From Cordia subcordata (lineage: Eukaryota > Streptophyta > Magnoliopsida > Boraginales > Cordiaceae): a stretch of DNA of 64,000 bases. This document shows positions 1 through 12,300 of this stretch, one piece after another. The position numbers and the translations under genes were made by a program. Positions within the stretch are counted from its first letter, which is position 1; every line of letters begins with the position of its first letter. A model generated the notes under the pieces. It worked only from the letters and a program-made list of their open reading frames with translations, was not told where the DNA came from and made no database searches. The stretch spans positions 466,001-530,000 of the forward strand of contig JAPTOF010000007.1 in NCBI GenBank assembly GCA_028554755.1, written 5' to 3'.

Positions 1-637
1 TTAGTGAGATCATGAATAGATGCTTGAAGCAGTGCTCCCATAGGACATGGTCATAATATGCAAATATGAAAAATCATTTGCTCTTCTGAGAGCAAAATGG
101 CGTTTTATGGCCCCACAAAGAGGGAAATTGACAATGTGACTTTCAGGGAAAAACCAAAACAAAGGGATATTGCAATATGTTCATATTCCAAGGAGTGGAT
201 GTTGAAGTCATTGCATGCTTCAGAGCTAATTGCTTCTTCTTTTTAGTTCACATTTTTATATCCTTTGTCTCATGAACAAACAGTGCTCTAGTAGGCAGTG
301 TGTATAGCTGTTAATCTCTTGGTGTTGGCATTTCAAGTGGGACTATATTTGCTCTGCAATTATTACAGTTCACTTTACAACATGGATTATACAGTGATAA
401 CGAAGAAAGTAACTTTAATGGCTGAAACAGTGGCTATTAGAAACTTTTTTATAGTACAAGATATTGAAGAAATAAAAGTAATATAGTCATTTTAAGCTAT
501 AAGCAGTAGTTTAGAGAGGAGGGTGATGCAAATCTTTTGTCTAGTCCATAATGGCATTATAAATAGCCTGAGCATTGTATATATGTATATGTATATGCTT
601 TCAAGTTGTCCAATACTAGCAATAATGTTTTATGTAG
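1..637 (+). other. Intron sequence upstream of first visible CalS3-like exon
   Basis: AT-rich and without a supportable gene. The acceptor TATGTAG at 631-637 precedes the exon at 638. Because that exon starts in the middle of a codon, a coding exon must lie upstream of the window. Confidence 0.75.
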
Positions 638-3600
638 GTCGATTTTATGCTTTTGAGAAGGCTCACAGACTGGACCCTACTTCAAGTGGGCGTGGTGTTC
701 GTCAATTTAAAACTGCACTTCTACAACGACTTGAAAGGGTAACTAGCTCGGCTTTCTCCATCTTCCCTCTGCATAACCAGCCAACTGCAAGAATCAATTA
801 TCTGTGTACTAGTCTCGATGACGCTTGCTATTGTTTAATTATAAAAGTTTGCTGGCTTGATTTCCGGCATATCTATGTAAATGATGTCTTGATCCGTAGC
901 TTTAGGTGACTCATGATAAAACATTGCAGGTCTTTTCTGGCTGTGTATGTGGTAATTTTGTGCCTCCTTTACTCACTGAAATAGGACTGTGATAGGAATG
1001 CCAAAAATTTATCAGTGCGACACTTCTCCTTTTGGTGATTACTTCTGTTTGTGGGACAACCTTCACCTACGTTACACTTAATCTTTTCTGGTGTACAAAT
1101 ATAATTTTGCTAACATTCTTTTAACAAGTTCCCAGGGAAAGGGCATGAGCCAAAATCGATCTTTGGTTACTTGAGCTGCAACCACTCAGGCCTGTGTTTG
1201 ACTTGACACTAGTAGAAAACCAGAAAAGACAAAAGAAGATTACCAGATTTAACAAACAATTCTTATTTTCTCTCTACTTCTTTTACTCATGGATATCTGC
1301 TTCCAAGATTAGATACATTCAAATAATGCTGCCGGTAGCAGTCCAATACCCATTGCTTTGCTGGTGGCCCATATCAGTTATGCGCACTGTGCCAGTAGTT
1401 CAATCCATTAATGAAGGACTGATACAATTAGGTTTCATTTTTCAACTGTTGTATAGAAAAAAAAAGGTCAATGTAGAATGTTTATTTTACTCTCGTGAAA
1501 AAAGGACTGGATAGAATCATTTATTCAAATTCTTCCAGATCTTTATTTCATGCTTCACGTCTTCCATTTGTTCTCTTGGACATACTTTGTGTGTTTATTT
1601 GCTTATGGTGATATGACATAGTCTGTCTCTGAATAGTAATTGTTGCTTTATGTAGTTTGAGAATTGGCAACAAATGTCAAAAATGCTTTTAATTGTCAAA
1701 ATCAAGAGTCAAATTCTTATCACATCTGTCTGGTACTATCTTGACTACTTTATGATCTTAACTGATTCAGTGATTCCATGTCTTGTTACCCGTCTGTTTA
1801 TACTGTTTTTTAATAGAAGACCTCTTTTTCTTTCAGGAGAATGACCCAACCTTGATGGGCAGAGTAAAAAAAAGTGATGCACGCGAAATGCAGAGCTTTT
1901 ATCAGCATTACTACAAAAAGTATATTCAAGCATTACAAAATGCTGCTGATAAAGCTGACCGGTAATTTTTTGCCCCTGTTATTCTGCTAACATGGAAGCA
2001 CTTTATGAAGTTGGCTTTTGTTTGCCAGTATTGCAATCAATATCATATTTCACTTCTTCAATTTTCAGTGCACAGCTGACTAAAGCATACCAAACGGCTA
2101 ATGTTCTCTTTGAGGTTTTGAGAGCAGTTACTAAGACACAATCTCTGGAAGTGGATCGTGAGGTGAATACAAATTGTACTTTTCCAAGTTTTGAAACAGA
2201 TACTCTTATTCTCCAAAGGATGTTAACATGTCCTTTTTCTCACATCTCAAATTAATGCACACCTTCCTGAAATGGAAATCCATACCATATTTTAGTCAAT
2301 ATGTAAGCCATTATCTACTTGGGCCAGCTTTTCTAGCTTTGACTCCTTGAAAATGGAAAAAGGGGCATGTGGTCTATCTTGGACTCCATTTTCTTAAATT
2401 TGAGTTTGTCTTAAACTCTTACTTGACCATCATACTAGGTCAAAAGTAGACATTCTTTTTGGGATGGGAGGAGTTCATTCTTGATGATAATACATTTTTC
2501 CCCAGATGATTCTGGTTCACCTCATAAGTGATATAGTTTACAAAAGTTCAGTTTTTTTTGTACTAATTATCCTTGTTTCCACTGCTCATTTTGTTTATCT
2601 ATTAGATTTTGGAAACCCACGATAAAGTTGCAGAGAAGACACAAATTTATGTTCCTTACAATATTCTTCCTCTTGATCCTGATAGTGCCAATCAAGCGAT
2701 TATGAAATACCCGGAGGTTTTTTCTCAGACTATCTCATCTCCATTTACCTTCACTTTTGCTGTTCTGCTATTTTTGTCGACCTTGGTTATTTTGATATGC
2801 AGATTCAAGCTGCTGTCTATGCTCTTAGAAATACCAGGGGTCTCCCATGGCCCAAGGACTACAACAAGAAGAAAGATGAAGACATTCTTGACTGGCTTCA
2901 AGCTATGTTCGGTTTTCAGGTTAATTTGTTTACTCATCCTTTTGTTCTTCATCTGTGTCCCTGAGTTTATTTGCTCCTGAGCATGCATGGAGAAGGACAT
3001 ACATGTCTGTCAAAGTCTGGACTTGTATTGCTTTGTCGGGCTTAACATTTGCTGCCTGTTGATTAACTTTCAGAAAGATAATGTTGCAAATCAAAGGGAG
3101 CATCTGATTTTACTGCTTGCAAATGTGCATATTCGACAGTTTCCAAAGCCTGATCAGCAACCCAAGGTTTGTCTTCTGCGATTTTTTCCATCCATTTTAG
3201 CACCTTTTTTTTTTTTTTGTGCTTTTGACAGCTGTAAACCAAATGGAAGAGGATAGGGCACATGATATGTTATTCCTTCATTCGGAAATGTGAGAGTAAA
3301 GTTGATATGATCTACATTAATACTTCTATTTTTTTTTGGTTAAAAACACTTAATAGAAATTCTGCAATACTACTACTATAGTATTTCCTGCATTCTACAA
3401 TAGCACTATTAATTGCCACCTCTGTATTTCTTCTTGGACCATTATTAGTTGTTTACTTTTGTTTAGGGACATAAATAATTCCTTAGAATATGGCACTAGT
3501 TCAAGTGTAATTTATAGACTAGTTTCCTATTCTTGTTACCGTACTAATTCTAGTTCCGTCCTCCCGGCATTCAGTTTCCTTATTATATTAGATTAGTTTT

Positions 3601-6600
3601 GAGGCCTATTTGTACTTCTCTACCATGACTTGAAGATGTACAAATTCACTTCCTCTATTCTAGAGCCAGAGGTGGTGGATCCTGATGACTAATATGTAGA
3701 GACTTTCTGTTTCTTGCTCCTCAGCCATTGGCTTTGCTCCTTTGCCCCTTTGCCCCTTTGCCACTCAATCCTTTTCCCTTGGCCAACTTTACACTCAACT
3801 TGCAACTCAGCCTGGCTGGTTTATATTCCTTGTCTCCTATTGATGCTATTCTGGCTACTTCCAATAATGCTTCCCTCAACAATTTTCTTACCAAACTCAA
3901 GTTGGTCTCTGTTTGTCCAACTTGAGTTTGAAGTGGCTGTTGCCTTATGTGGAGGGTAAATATAATTTCGTAACTCCATAAATAAAGCCTAAAATAGACT
4001 AATATTTCTAACCTGGTATTAGGCCACTTTGCTTGTTATTATATTATACTAGTACCCTATTCTTGGTCATTGAGGCCTATTTTGTAGTTCTTTACCAAGA
4101 GTTCTAGATGTAAGGATTCTTTTGTCGTCTCTTCTAGAGCCACCATTGCTAGTGGCTGCAATGAGCGACTTCATCTTTTTCTTGAGAAGTGAAGAATTTT
4201 ATTAACAAGCACCAAGGGAGTGCAAACTCCAATGATATTTTCGTCAATTTCTTAACATAAATATGAACATGCACCAAGTGAAGAAATTTATTAACACGTG
4301 GGTGCAACCCCTAAAATATACATGAATTTCATTTTAGAGAGATATTCTCTGATTTCCGCTCCCCATGTTCTTTCTAACATTAGGCAATGTCTAAAAGTAA
4401 TGTGTTTCTTTTCCTTGTTCTAGTATTACTTAGAAACAAACACAAGTCATGTTTATATTGCCCAAATTGGGAGATTGAAAAGCAAAATACGTTATGTGCA
4501 TTTTCTATCACCTTCCCAAGGATTTCTTCCATTCAACTTCTCAGCTTGTCAGTTTGTTGGATAGTCTTTCAATCTCATGGCAAGTAACCCATTTCTGCAT
4601 GTTTTACTTAGTTGGATGATGGTGCTCTTGACGAAGTGATGAAGAAACTCTTCAAGAACTATAAGAAGTGGTGCAAGTATCTAGATCGGAAAAGCAGTCT
4701 CTGGTATGGCCTTCTATGCCCGGAATCTTGGCTCCATTTCCAATTACCCATGAAAATAAGCCATTTTCATTTTTGATTCATTTCTTTGCATTAATTATTC
4801 ATCTATTGCTTGGTGTAGGCTGCCAACTATACAACAGGAAGTGCAACAACGGAAGTTATTATATATGGGATTGTATCTTCTTATATGGGGGGAAGCTGCA
4901 AATTTGAGATTTATGCCAGAATGCCTTTGCTATATATATCATCATGTATGCTTTCTTGTTCTTATATCTTTTATATATATTTGGTAGAAGTCATGCTTTC
5001 TTATTACTTTTCGTCATGTATTCTTATGGCTCATTTGAATTGGCTTCTAAAAGAAGTGCTTCTTTTTTTGTATAATTTTTGAAAAAAGAGCTTACTCGAG
5101 AAGGTAAAATTTCTGGCTTCTTAAAAAAAGTTGGAAATTGACCTCTTTTAATTTCTTCCTTTGTTCTTCTTCTTCTTTCTTTTTCTTTTCTTTTTCTGTT
5201 AAAAGCCAATTCAAATATGTATTCACAAAGAAAATGTGTGTTTCCTTTTTCTTTTCATGAAAAAGGCCAATCTAACGGGTTATTTCTTATTCTAAAAGCA
5301 TTGGAGTACTAAGGATTATGGTAGGATTGTACCTCAAGCAATTCACACAGTGTTGGAGGAATGTTCATTCACTTATTTTGACTTGCTTTAGTTATGTTAA
5401 AAAGGGATCATTTCTGTTATAATGCCTATTTGTCCAATTAAGGAACAACTTTTTAGGTAAAATATTGTTTGAATCCTAACAGGATATTTGTTCTCCTGTC
5501 CAGATGTGTTCGGATGTGCCATTAACAAGAAATATTCAAGTTGTTTATGTAAAGCAAATGAAACTTTTACCCTTATTTTGATTCAACATTGGAATTGGAG
5601 TACCAATCTGACAACTTGCCTAATTTGCATCTAAATACACAATGATCTCGGTGCCTGATTTACATACGCTAACCCTTTTCTAGGAGCACGCACTCTTAAA
5701 AAAAAGGATAATGGACAACGACCTCCCGTTAACTTTTGCATGCATAATGTGCTTAAACTAACTAGCAACTCTCACAAGAATGCATAAAGTGGCTAACCAC
5801 ACTCAAAACATGTAGAATATTTGGGTGATCTGGGCATGTTAGGGTTAGGTGCTTAAGTTTGAATTCTTGCCTTTTATAAACTGTTAGTATGTGTTAAATA
5901 AGATGTGCTGACTCTTTTTTTTGGTCTAGATGCAGCTTATTTTTTAGCAAATATCTTCTCAACTAATGCAGTGGAAATTTGGAGAACATAGCAAAAAAGA
6001 AGGAGAATCAAGGGGCTCAATTTTACGGTTAAAATTTGCGAAGAAATCCCATAGATAATAAACCCAAAAAAGTGGAAATAAATATATTATTGAATAATTT
6101 CTGGCAAAGTTCTTCTAACAATGAAAACTTTCACCCCTATATATAGACTATTCTAGGAATCCAAAACATAATAGAATTTGATTCTACTAGTCCTTTCCAT
6201 ATAAAAATAGCTAATAAACTAATTCTAATATAACTAGGACTCAATAACAAATAACAAATCCTAAATTCTAATCAATTTTAATTACTAACTAAAATAATAT
6301 AATTTTGGGTTGCATCAGTCTCCCCAGGTGTGAAAAGAACTCGTCCTCGAGTTTTCCACCACCATGGTCCACTAAATCACCCTGATATGGAACGAGATGC
6401 TTGACTTGAAGGCATCTCTTCTTCCGACTCATCATGAGTTGGAGTTTCCAGATGCACAAGGCGCTGGGTTAAGGCTCTAACTTGTCTTTTCAACTCTTGT
6501 ATTTCTCCATCTCGTTGTTGTTGATCAGGGGGAAAAACTTCAGCTGTTGCAACACCACCTCTTCCTCTCCTTAGAAGCATCGTAGACTTGAAATTAGCTG

Positions 6601-9393
6601 AAGAAAAGCCTTGCTCTAATACCAACTAATGCAGCGGATATTTGGAGAACATAGCAAGAAAGAAGGAGAATCAAGGAGCTCAATTTTAAGGCTGAAATCC
6701 CAAGAAATCCCATAGATAATAAATTGTAAAAGAGGGAATAACTATATTATTGAATAATTTCTAGAAAAGTTATTCTAACAATGAAAACTTTAAACCCCGT
6801 ATATACGCTATTTTAGGAATCCAAAACTAAATAAAATTGATTCTAGCAGTCCTTTCCATATAAAAATAGCTAAGAAACTAATTTTAATATAAGTAGGACT
6901 CAATAGCAAATAACAAATCCTAAATCCTAACCAATTTTAATTACTAACTAAAATAATAAAATTCTGGGCTGCATCATCAGCTTTTACGATTCTCCCATAT
7001 TAAAGAGGAAGGAATTACTGTATTGCCACTTAGTGATATGGGAGAGTTATAAGTAGTTCTCTTTTTGAGAAATGGGAAGTTATAAGTAATTCTACTAGCT
7101 AACTAACAGTGTGATGATATGTGCATTGTTATTTTTGTGATTAATACTATGAATGATTCGCAACTCCTTCTGGATTTGTTTTATGGTTTCTTTCTTCTCA
7201 TTCTGCGCATTCCTTGTTTGAGAAATGGGAAGTTGCAAGTAATTCTACTAGCTAACTAACAGTGTCATGATATGTGCGTTGTTATTTTTATGATTATTAC
7301 TATGAATGATTTGCAACTCCCTTTGGATGTGCGCATTCTTTTTCTTTTTTCTGTCAGCTAAAAACTTTAGACTCTTTTTGATTATGTAGCGAGTATATAT
7401 GACTTGGTAGGATATTTTCGCCTGTGCTGATGCTGAATAGTGTTTTCTGACGTCAACTGTTATGTTTGCTAGATGGCCTTTGAGCTTTATGGTATGCTAG
7501 CTGGCAATGTCAGTCCCATGACTGGCGAAAATGTTAAGCCAGCCTATGGAGGTGAAGAAGAGGCTTTCTTGAGGAAAGTTGTAACTCCTATTTATGAAGT
7601 AATAGCACGGGTAATTGTGCATGCTTTTTTCATATTTCCTTTAAAAGTTGATTCAAGTTTTACAGTTGCTTTCAACTGAGGCAGTCTCATCTCTGTTCTT
7701 CAGGAAGCTGCAAGGAGCAGAAAAGGAAAAACAACTCATTCACAGTGGAGGAATTATGACGATCTAAATGAGTACTTCTGGTATGATGAAATATTGTGTT
7801 TCCGTAAGTGTCATCAAAGTGTCTATATTTCACTGGTTAGCTCTCTTTAATGTTGCAGGTCAGTGGATTGCTTCCGCTTAGGTTGGCCGATGCGTGCTGA
7901 TGCTGATTTCTTTTGTCTTCCACTGGAACAGCTTCAATTTGAGAAAAATGGGGTAAGCTGCAGTGAGCGATCTGATTGTGTGATTGTCTAGGATTCTTCT
8001 TGTCTTGAGGCATTGTTTTCCAATGCTTAATACTAACAATTTAGGATTACTGAAAATACAAAAATGACAAATTGGAATTCCCGCACTTGTTGTGATAACC
8101 GAAATGTAGACAAAAAATTCATGATTTTGCATTTTCTATTTATGCAAGAACTATGGCCTTTCCTGTTGGATATTGTCATGAAGAAATGACAAGTCTCAAT
8201 TTTAATTCTGTGAATGAGGGTCGGAAGAGGGGTGGTTTGGTCACATATCATGTCACAATTTTATCTATGACATTGCTTTTTATTTTCTGATGTCATGCAA
8301 CTATTTAACTTGTGTGATCATACTTGGAAGAGATGCCTGCTGCAAATTCAAATTTCTGGAAACATTAGTGTAATGGATGTTTCTTAAGACTTCTCATTCT
8401 GTCTGATCTTGCAATCATTTTGAAAATTTTAGTTAAAGGGGAAGGGGCAATTGTAGGACCTTTTCCAGATACTTTTAACCTATCACATGATGTTGGTGGT
8501 GACTGGATATAATTTTCTAAATCAGGAAACATCCATCCAGTTTTTCATTCTCCAGAGACCACATGATCATATGTATCATTTCAGGAATAGTTTATTGTTA
8601 TTTAAATGCTCTTGTGCCTTGAGACATCATCTTGAAACTTGTTTTTTAACAGTATTTTGAAGGTCCTCAGGGGGAATGTTTATTCTTGGTGAGCAAACTC
8701 TTGCTTAGGTAGTTGGAACAAAGGCATATTTGATTTTGAATTCTGAAGTTTCATTTCCCTCAACTCATGTGCAATTTCAGAATTATATTTAGTTGAGCAG
8801 GTTCATGGGCTACTTGATGTTGATATTTGAGTTGTATTTTGCTTTCTTTTTAGTTTATAGCTTGCATAATCTCAATTTATGTGTTAATTCTTGAATCATC
8901 TTATTTCTTTTCCTTTACCTCACTATAATCTTAGAGTTCGTTTAGAATATATCCATATATCTTGAGTGATAATGTTCATCATGTGTAAATTACCACGAAA
9001 ATTGTTATGCTCACTCTAATTATCTCATCAAAAGACTCAACCTAATGCAATATGCAGGATAACAAACCTAATCGAGATCGATGGGTAGGGAAGGTCAACT
9101 TTGTTGAGATTCGATCTTACTGGCACATATTCAGAAGCTTCGACAGAATGTGGAGCTTTTTGATATTATGCTTACAGGTGATTGCTTATTTCTAACTTAG
9201 TAATCTTTTTGACTTTAATTCAGCATATTTGCTCCTTCGTATTGCCTGCTGAAATCATGACCTACCACTGTCAAGGCTATGATAATTGTCGCTTGGAAAG
9301 GTTCAGGGCCACCAAGCGCAATCTTTGATGGTGAAGTCTTCAAGTCAGTACTGAGTGTTTTTATTACAGCTGCAATTTTGAAGCTTACGCAAG
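638..9393 (+). CDS. CALS3: CalS3-like exon block 1: N-terminal regulatory region
   Basis: These 13 exons of the gene spanning 638-46065 encode the cytosolic N-terminus and the start of the first membrane cluster. The first exon opens with two bases completing a codon, followed by [20 protein letters not shown], a near-invariant stretch of the CalS1-5 group. Then come the helical N-terminal region (Vta1-like in family descriptions) and the FKS1 domain-1 region, with [20 protein letters not shown] at 3074-3139 and [20 protein letters not shown] at 4849-4930. The last two exons carry the first membrane helices (around [15 protein letters not shown]). Introns are mostly short; the 4946-7472 intron is enlarged by repeats. 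Confidence 0.92.
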
Positions 9394-12300
9394 GTATATT
9401 GCACTGATTTACTTTTTCTTTACCACATTAACGTGTATAATTGTCCTGACTGCATTAAGAAATCTTTATCTGTTCTCCTAGTTCGTCCGTTTTTATATGA
9501 CAGCATATCTGATGCAGGTGCTTTGCTGTTTCATGTTTTGATTATTGAGAGAATATTCAGTCTCTTTCTTTCTAGGATCTGTAATCTAATATATGCTTGG
9601 CTGATTATAAAATAGCTATCCATGTCTTTGAGATGCCTCTCTCAATATTATGCTATATTAAATGGGTGTTGACAGTTTGTTTTTTTTGGTTCTATTAAAT
9701 CTCCTTGGCCTTTTCACATAATAATCCATTCATAGAGGGTAATACAATAAAATGCACGGTCTGTTTGGAATATGTTTATCTTAAATCTGTAATTTTTGAG
9801 TAGTATTTTGTCTGATAAGCGTTTGATGAAAAGAAACTGTTTGGTCTAGCCTAAGCTTAATGGCTGAAATAAGCTAAATTGATCAAATTGCAGTAGATTT
9901 CTGATATAAGACATCCGAAAGGGTATAATGGGAAAGCAAATTTCATTAGTTCCCAGTGTGTCTCAATAAGAAATAAGTAACTAAAATCCATATTATTTCT
10001 TATAACTACAAATAAGAGAACTAACAAAAAGATAGTTTTGATAAGTTCATAATGAACACTAATTTATGCATGAGACCACAATTAAGATAAGCATTTTGTT
10101 TAGGTAATTCCAAATAGCAGCAGTATTGTGCAGACCTTACAAATGTTTTGACATCTTATTTGTACTTCTAGAATGCTTAAATCGGTGATAAATGCTTCTA
10201 ATGGATGAGCATCTATTCAAACTTCAAACATCCCATGACTGAGACATGATTCTGTCAAGTTTCCTATCTTTGTCGATTTGCCTTTCTTCCCTCAAGAAGA
10301 AGTGTTAGAGTATACAGGATTAATATGCATTTCCATTGTATACCAGTAAGTCTGGTAGTTAAGTACCTGAGTTAAAGTCAGCTCGTTAATGTTAACTGAC
10401 AGCTCGGCATGTTTTGTTAGTTAGTTAGAGCTGGGCAATTCATTGTAAATCTCTGCCTATAAATATCAGGCACTTGTAACAGATTCAGTTGATGAAATGA
10501 ATAACATTTTCTCCCGAAATATCTTCTGTTATGGTATCTAGAGCAGGTTAGATCTTGGTCTTCTCTCGAGCTTCAAGTTCCATATCCATGGCTTCCAAAG
10601 TTGATCTGCTCAACAAAACTCACAATTATTTTTAGTTGCCCATCTCATTTTCATCCGTGCGAGCCATACACTAGTAGTTTTTCAGCACAAAATTGATCAA
10701 AATCACAATTCTCAGAAAATTTTTTCGCCTAGGGTTTCTATCGTCCAAATTTCTTCATATTTTCCTTGATTCTTCATATCTAGCTCTCAAAATCTGTCAG
10801 CAGCTTCCTCTTTCTGGTGCAAATCAAGCTATTGGATCACTTTTTTGATTCATACCTCGATTGCTGAGATTTTGCCTCATCTCACTTTTCAAAAAACCCT
10901 AGTTTTCATGGCTCTTCCTTCAGATCAAGCTCTGTCTGCAGGAGTTAAGCAACTTCTTCTGCATTTTCCAGTTTATGTCACAATCAAACTGGACTCAAAT
11001 AACCATCACTTCTGGAAAACACAGTTTCAGTCTTTTCTCAGAGCTTGTAGTCTCCTTTCTTGTGTAACTGGTCTTTCACCTTGTCCTCTGTTACAACATA
11101 TAAAGAAGTCCCACATCAAAAAATCTCAAGATTCAAGATCACCATGTAAAGATCCTTGGCTGCTCCTCATATTAACCAATTTGTTTTTATGATGAAACCT
11201 CAGGATTCTTAACATGGTATCAGAGTTGAGCTTTTGGTCCAGTTCTTATATTGCGCATATATCCACGTGTGACCCGTCAAGTTTATTCATTGTGCACATC
11301 CCGTTTACGTGGTGGCCCATCTCTGCAAGCAGCGAAGCTGCATCAATTCTGGGTCGTTGGCGGTCTCATCCAACCATTCCTATCGCGGGCCACACGACCA
11401 TCCAAATCTAAGTCTAGGTTGTTGGTGGTCCATCCAACCCTTCTTATCGCGGGTCATATGACCATCCAAATCCAGTCATCAAAGTGGTACAGGCACTATT
11501 CTTGGTCACACGTGAGGGGTGTTACAACATATAAAGAAGTTCTACATCGAAAAATCTCAAGATTCAAGATCACCATGTAAAGAGGTCTTGGGCCACTCCT
11601 CATATTAACCAATTGGTTTTTATGATGGAACCTTAGGATTCTTAACATCCTCCACCTACCATAATCAAACCTGATGGTACAATCACTCTAAATCCTGAGT
11701 ACATTGTGTGGCAGACCATTGAAGATTATCTTAAGAATTGCTTTTTTGCCTCTGTAACTCTTTCTATATTAAGACAAATATATCAATTGAGACATCAATC
11801 CAGTGTCTCAGATGCTTCTACACTTCATTGTATCTGCACTAGTTCTGCTCCTAATGCTGATAGAGACTGGCATATTAGATTAGAACATCCAGCTAAACAT
11901 GTTTCTACTGTTATTGCTTCTTGTATCAATAACCAGTTAGGATATTTTTTCAGAGCATTGTAATGACAGATTTGTAACGAAAGCCACAAACTGCCTTTTC
12001 CTAGTTTAGTACATAAAACTACTAAGCCTTTTGATTTGGTTCATTCAGATGTGTGGGGCCCATCCCCTATTGAATCTTGTAAGCAATATAGATACTATAT
12101 CATTTTTTTGGATGATTTTACCAAGTTTTCTTCGATTTATCCTCTCAAAGCTAAAAGTGAAGCATATACTGCATTCATTAGCTTTCACTATATGATAAAA
12201 ACTCAATTCAACATAGAAATTAAAATTTTTAGAACTGACAATGGTGGGGAGTATGTTAACACCAAATCCCAAACCTATCTTCAATCTCTTGGCACTGTCT

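Noticed and set aside
8033..8251. Short minus-strand frames in the 7953-9057 intron
   Set aside because: They lie wholly within a well-supported intron, overlap each other in different frames and lack protein-like composition.
10532..10547. TGGTATC-type strings as tRNA gene pieces
   Set aside because: They directly abut LTR ends and are primer-binding sites complementary to initiator tRNA-Met, not tRNA genes.
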